From JAUIGE01 sp045106685 (GTDB lineage Bacteria; Bacteroidota; Bacteroidia; J057), in contig JBGCFB010000089.1 in NCBI GenBank assembly GCA_045106685.1, forward strand, positions 1-13,166: 13,166 nucleotides of DNA. The letters run 5' to 3'. Positions within the stretch are counted from its first letter, which is position 1, and each line of letters starts with the position of its first letter. Made by a program: the position numbers and the translations under genes. The notes beneath the pieces were generated by a model. That model was not told the origin of the DNA. It did no database searches and saw only the letters and a program-made list of their open reading frames with translations. Positions 12,243 through 13,166 of this stretch are shown here, piece after piece.

Positions 12243-13166
12243 AGCGCAAAATCAAACGATTCGCATTGGTCTGTAAGGTGTCAGCTTGTTGGCTGAGGAT
12301 CGGCTTTGCGCCGTAGGCGGCAAGGATGTGAAAGGCTTCTTCACGCCATTTGGAGGCATGCTCATCGAATACGAAATAGACAGGGACCTTACTGGCTTTG
12401 ACCTCATTGGCGAGATGGCGGAGGCGAACATCAAATTCGCTTTGGGAAGTTTCATGAAGATCATGCTGGATGTAACGCTGGCGCATGCGATTTCCATAAT
12501 GTAAACTCACGAGTAGCGTCAGCAATATCATGGCATATTTACCCCACTTCCAGAAGCGCACAGACAGACCAAATACGGCAATATGAAAGATAATCATCGC
12601 TGGAATATAATAGCGCGTTTCCTGCACAAATGTCCATTCAGTACCATCGATATTGATCTCTGGCGGATAGCGCATGCTGAGATAGGTGAGCATCACTACA
12701 GGAAGCATGACAAGGATTGCGGCGGGTATTCGAAGGCTATTTTTCTTTTTCCACAAAAACCAGCAAGTCAGCCCCAATATCACTGCTGAGATTATCCAAA
12801 AGAACCACTGGAAGACTTCCAGCGAAATTAGACTTTGCTTAGCTGCGAAAGCATCAGGATCAGCAAATAGAAAGCCTTTGATAGGAAAAGGGTCAAATGG
12901 AACCAATCGGTTAAGGTCAAAGCCTTTGTTTAAAGGCTTGAAAGCAAGGTGACTCAATGCTCCGACCTGCGATTGTTGGTGTAGATATAAGGGTAAATAA
13001 ATGAGCGCTTCTATGATAAGGCTTAGTCCGGCGAAGCGTAGAAAAGGCAAACGGGAATGTTCTTTTGGGTTTCTTTTTGACAAAAACCACATAAGTCCCA
13101 AGCTGGCCGGAAGCACCGCCATAAACGGCACATATGCAAAGCGAAACCAGGGCATGAGACCCATGC
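12238..13166 (-). CDS. Polytopic membrane protein, C-terminal part (5' end outside window)
   Basis: The frame is open to the window edge. The first methionine in view (13164) is not credible as the start, because the visible part begins in a membrane segment. About 309 residues show six or so hydrophobic segments (roughly 9-28, 42-61, 118-137, 146-164, 186-203, 208-222), with an outside loop of about 65-115 and a soluble C-terminal tail of about 85 residues. ETRYYIPAMIIFH (182-194) followed by two membrane helices and then a soluble tail resembles the C-terminal half of GT-C type glycosyltransferases, in which an RYyiP stretch is common. That is inference from layout only. It is convergent with the T9SS propeller gene and shares the palindrome 12213-12242. 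Confidence 0.65.
   Translation of the reverse strand, partial: MGLMPWFRFAYVPFMAVLPASLGLMWFLSKRNPKEHSRLPFLRFAGLSLIIEALIYLPLYLHQQSQVGALSHLAFKPLNKGFDLNRLVPFDPFPIKGFLFADPDAFAAKQSLISLEVFQWFFWIISAVILGLTCWFLWKKKNSLRIPAAILVMLPVVMLTYLSMRYPPEINIDGTEWTFVQETRYYIPAMIIFHIAVFGLSVRFWKWGKYAMILLTLLVSLHYGNRMRQRYIQHDLHETSQSEFDVRLRHLANEVKASKVPVYFVFDEHASKWREEAFHILAAYGAKPILSQQADTLQTNANRLILRW

Overview
The window looks like a chromosomal segment from a marine-type or environmental member of the Bacteroidota. The main reasons are a secreted protein with a type IX secretion (T9SS) C-terminal sorting domain (10532-12217), a dipeptidyl-peptidase-IV-like S9 peptidase of the form common in this phylum (7885-10020), a PorT-like small outer-membrane barrel (4642-5277), weak or absent Shine-Dalgarno sequences, and several TAnnTTTG-like -7 promoter elements. 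Base composition is moderate and even. I see no rRNA, tRNA, CRISPR array, transposase or prophage gene. A species cannot be named from this sequence.

Layout. 1-54: 3' tail of an unidentified plus-strand gene, then a long hairpin (65-121) that can terminate transcription from both sides. 134-4576 (minus strand): a probable run of four genes, in transcription order CYTH-domain protein (4576-4073), NifS/IscS-type cysteine desulfurase (4031-2856), NYN-nuclease/LOTUS protein (2810-1107) and thioredoxin reductase trxB (1087-134). Two are redox/sulfur housekeeping functions, one is a predicted RNA-processing enzyme and one a phosphate-ester or cyclase-like enzyme. 4642-6569 (plus strand, divergent): a small outer-membrane beta-barrel protein and a polytopic membrane protein resembling GT-C glycosyltransferases, probably started by TTG. 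7597-6581 (minus): the DNA polymerase III delta subunit (holA), converging on the membrane gene.

7598-7884 is the divergent intergenic region between holA and the peptidase. It is the most unusual non-coding stretch: a 261-bp palindrome-rich block bounded by 29-bp imperfect inverted repeats. Each boundary repeat contains a hairpin and an outward-facing TATATTT promoter-like element. 7885-12217 (plus): a tight three-gene cluster for exported proteins, namely the S9 peptidase, a small exported membrane protein of a Bacteroidota-specific uncharacterised type (GTG start overlapping the previous stop), and a T9SS-sorted beta-propeller protein with eight calcium-loop repeats. A perfect 30-bp palindrome (12213-12242) contains the stop codons of this last gene and of the converging minus-strand gene. 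13166-12238 (minus): C-terminal part of a second polytopic membrane protein, cut by the window edge.

I found no complete defence or mobile system. The features most likely to repay attention are the covarying palindromes at 7603-7863, the NYN-LOTUS protein, the 14-bp stem inside the signal-peptide codons at 10068-10108, and the secreted trio with its hybrid propeller.
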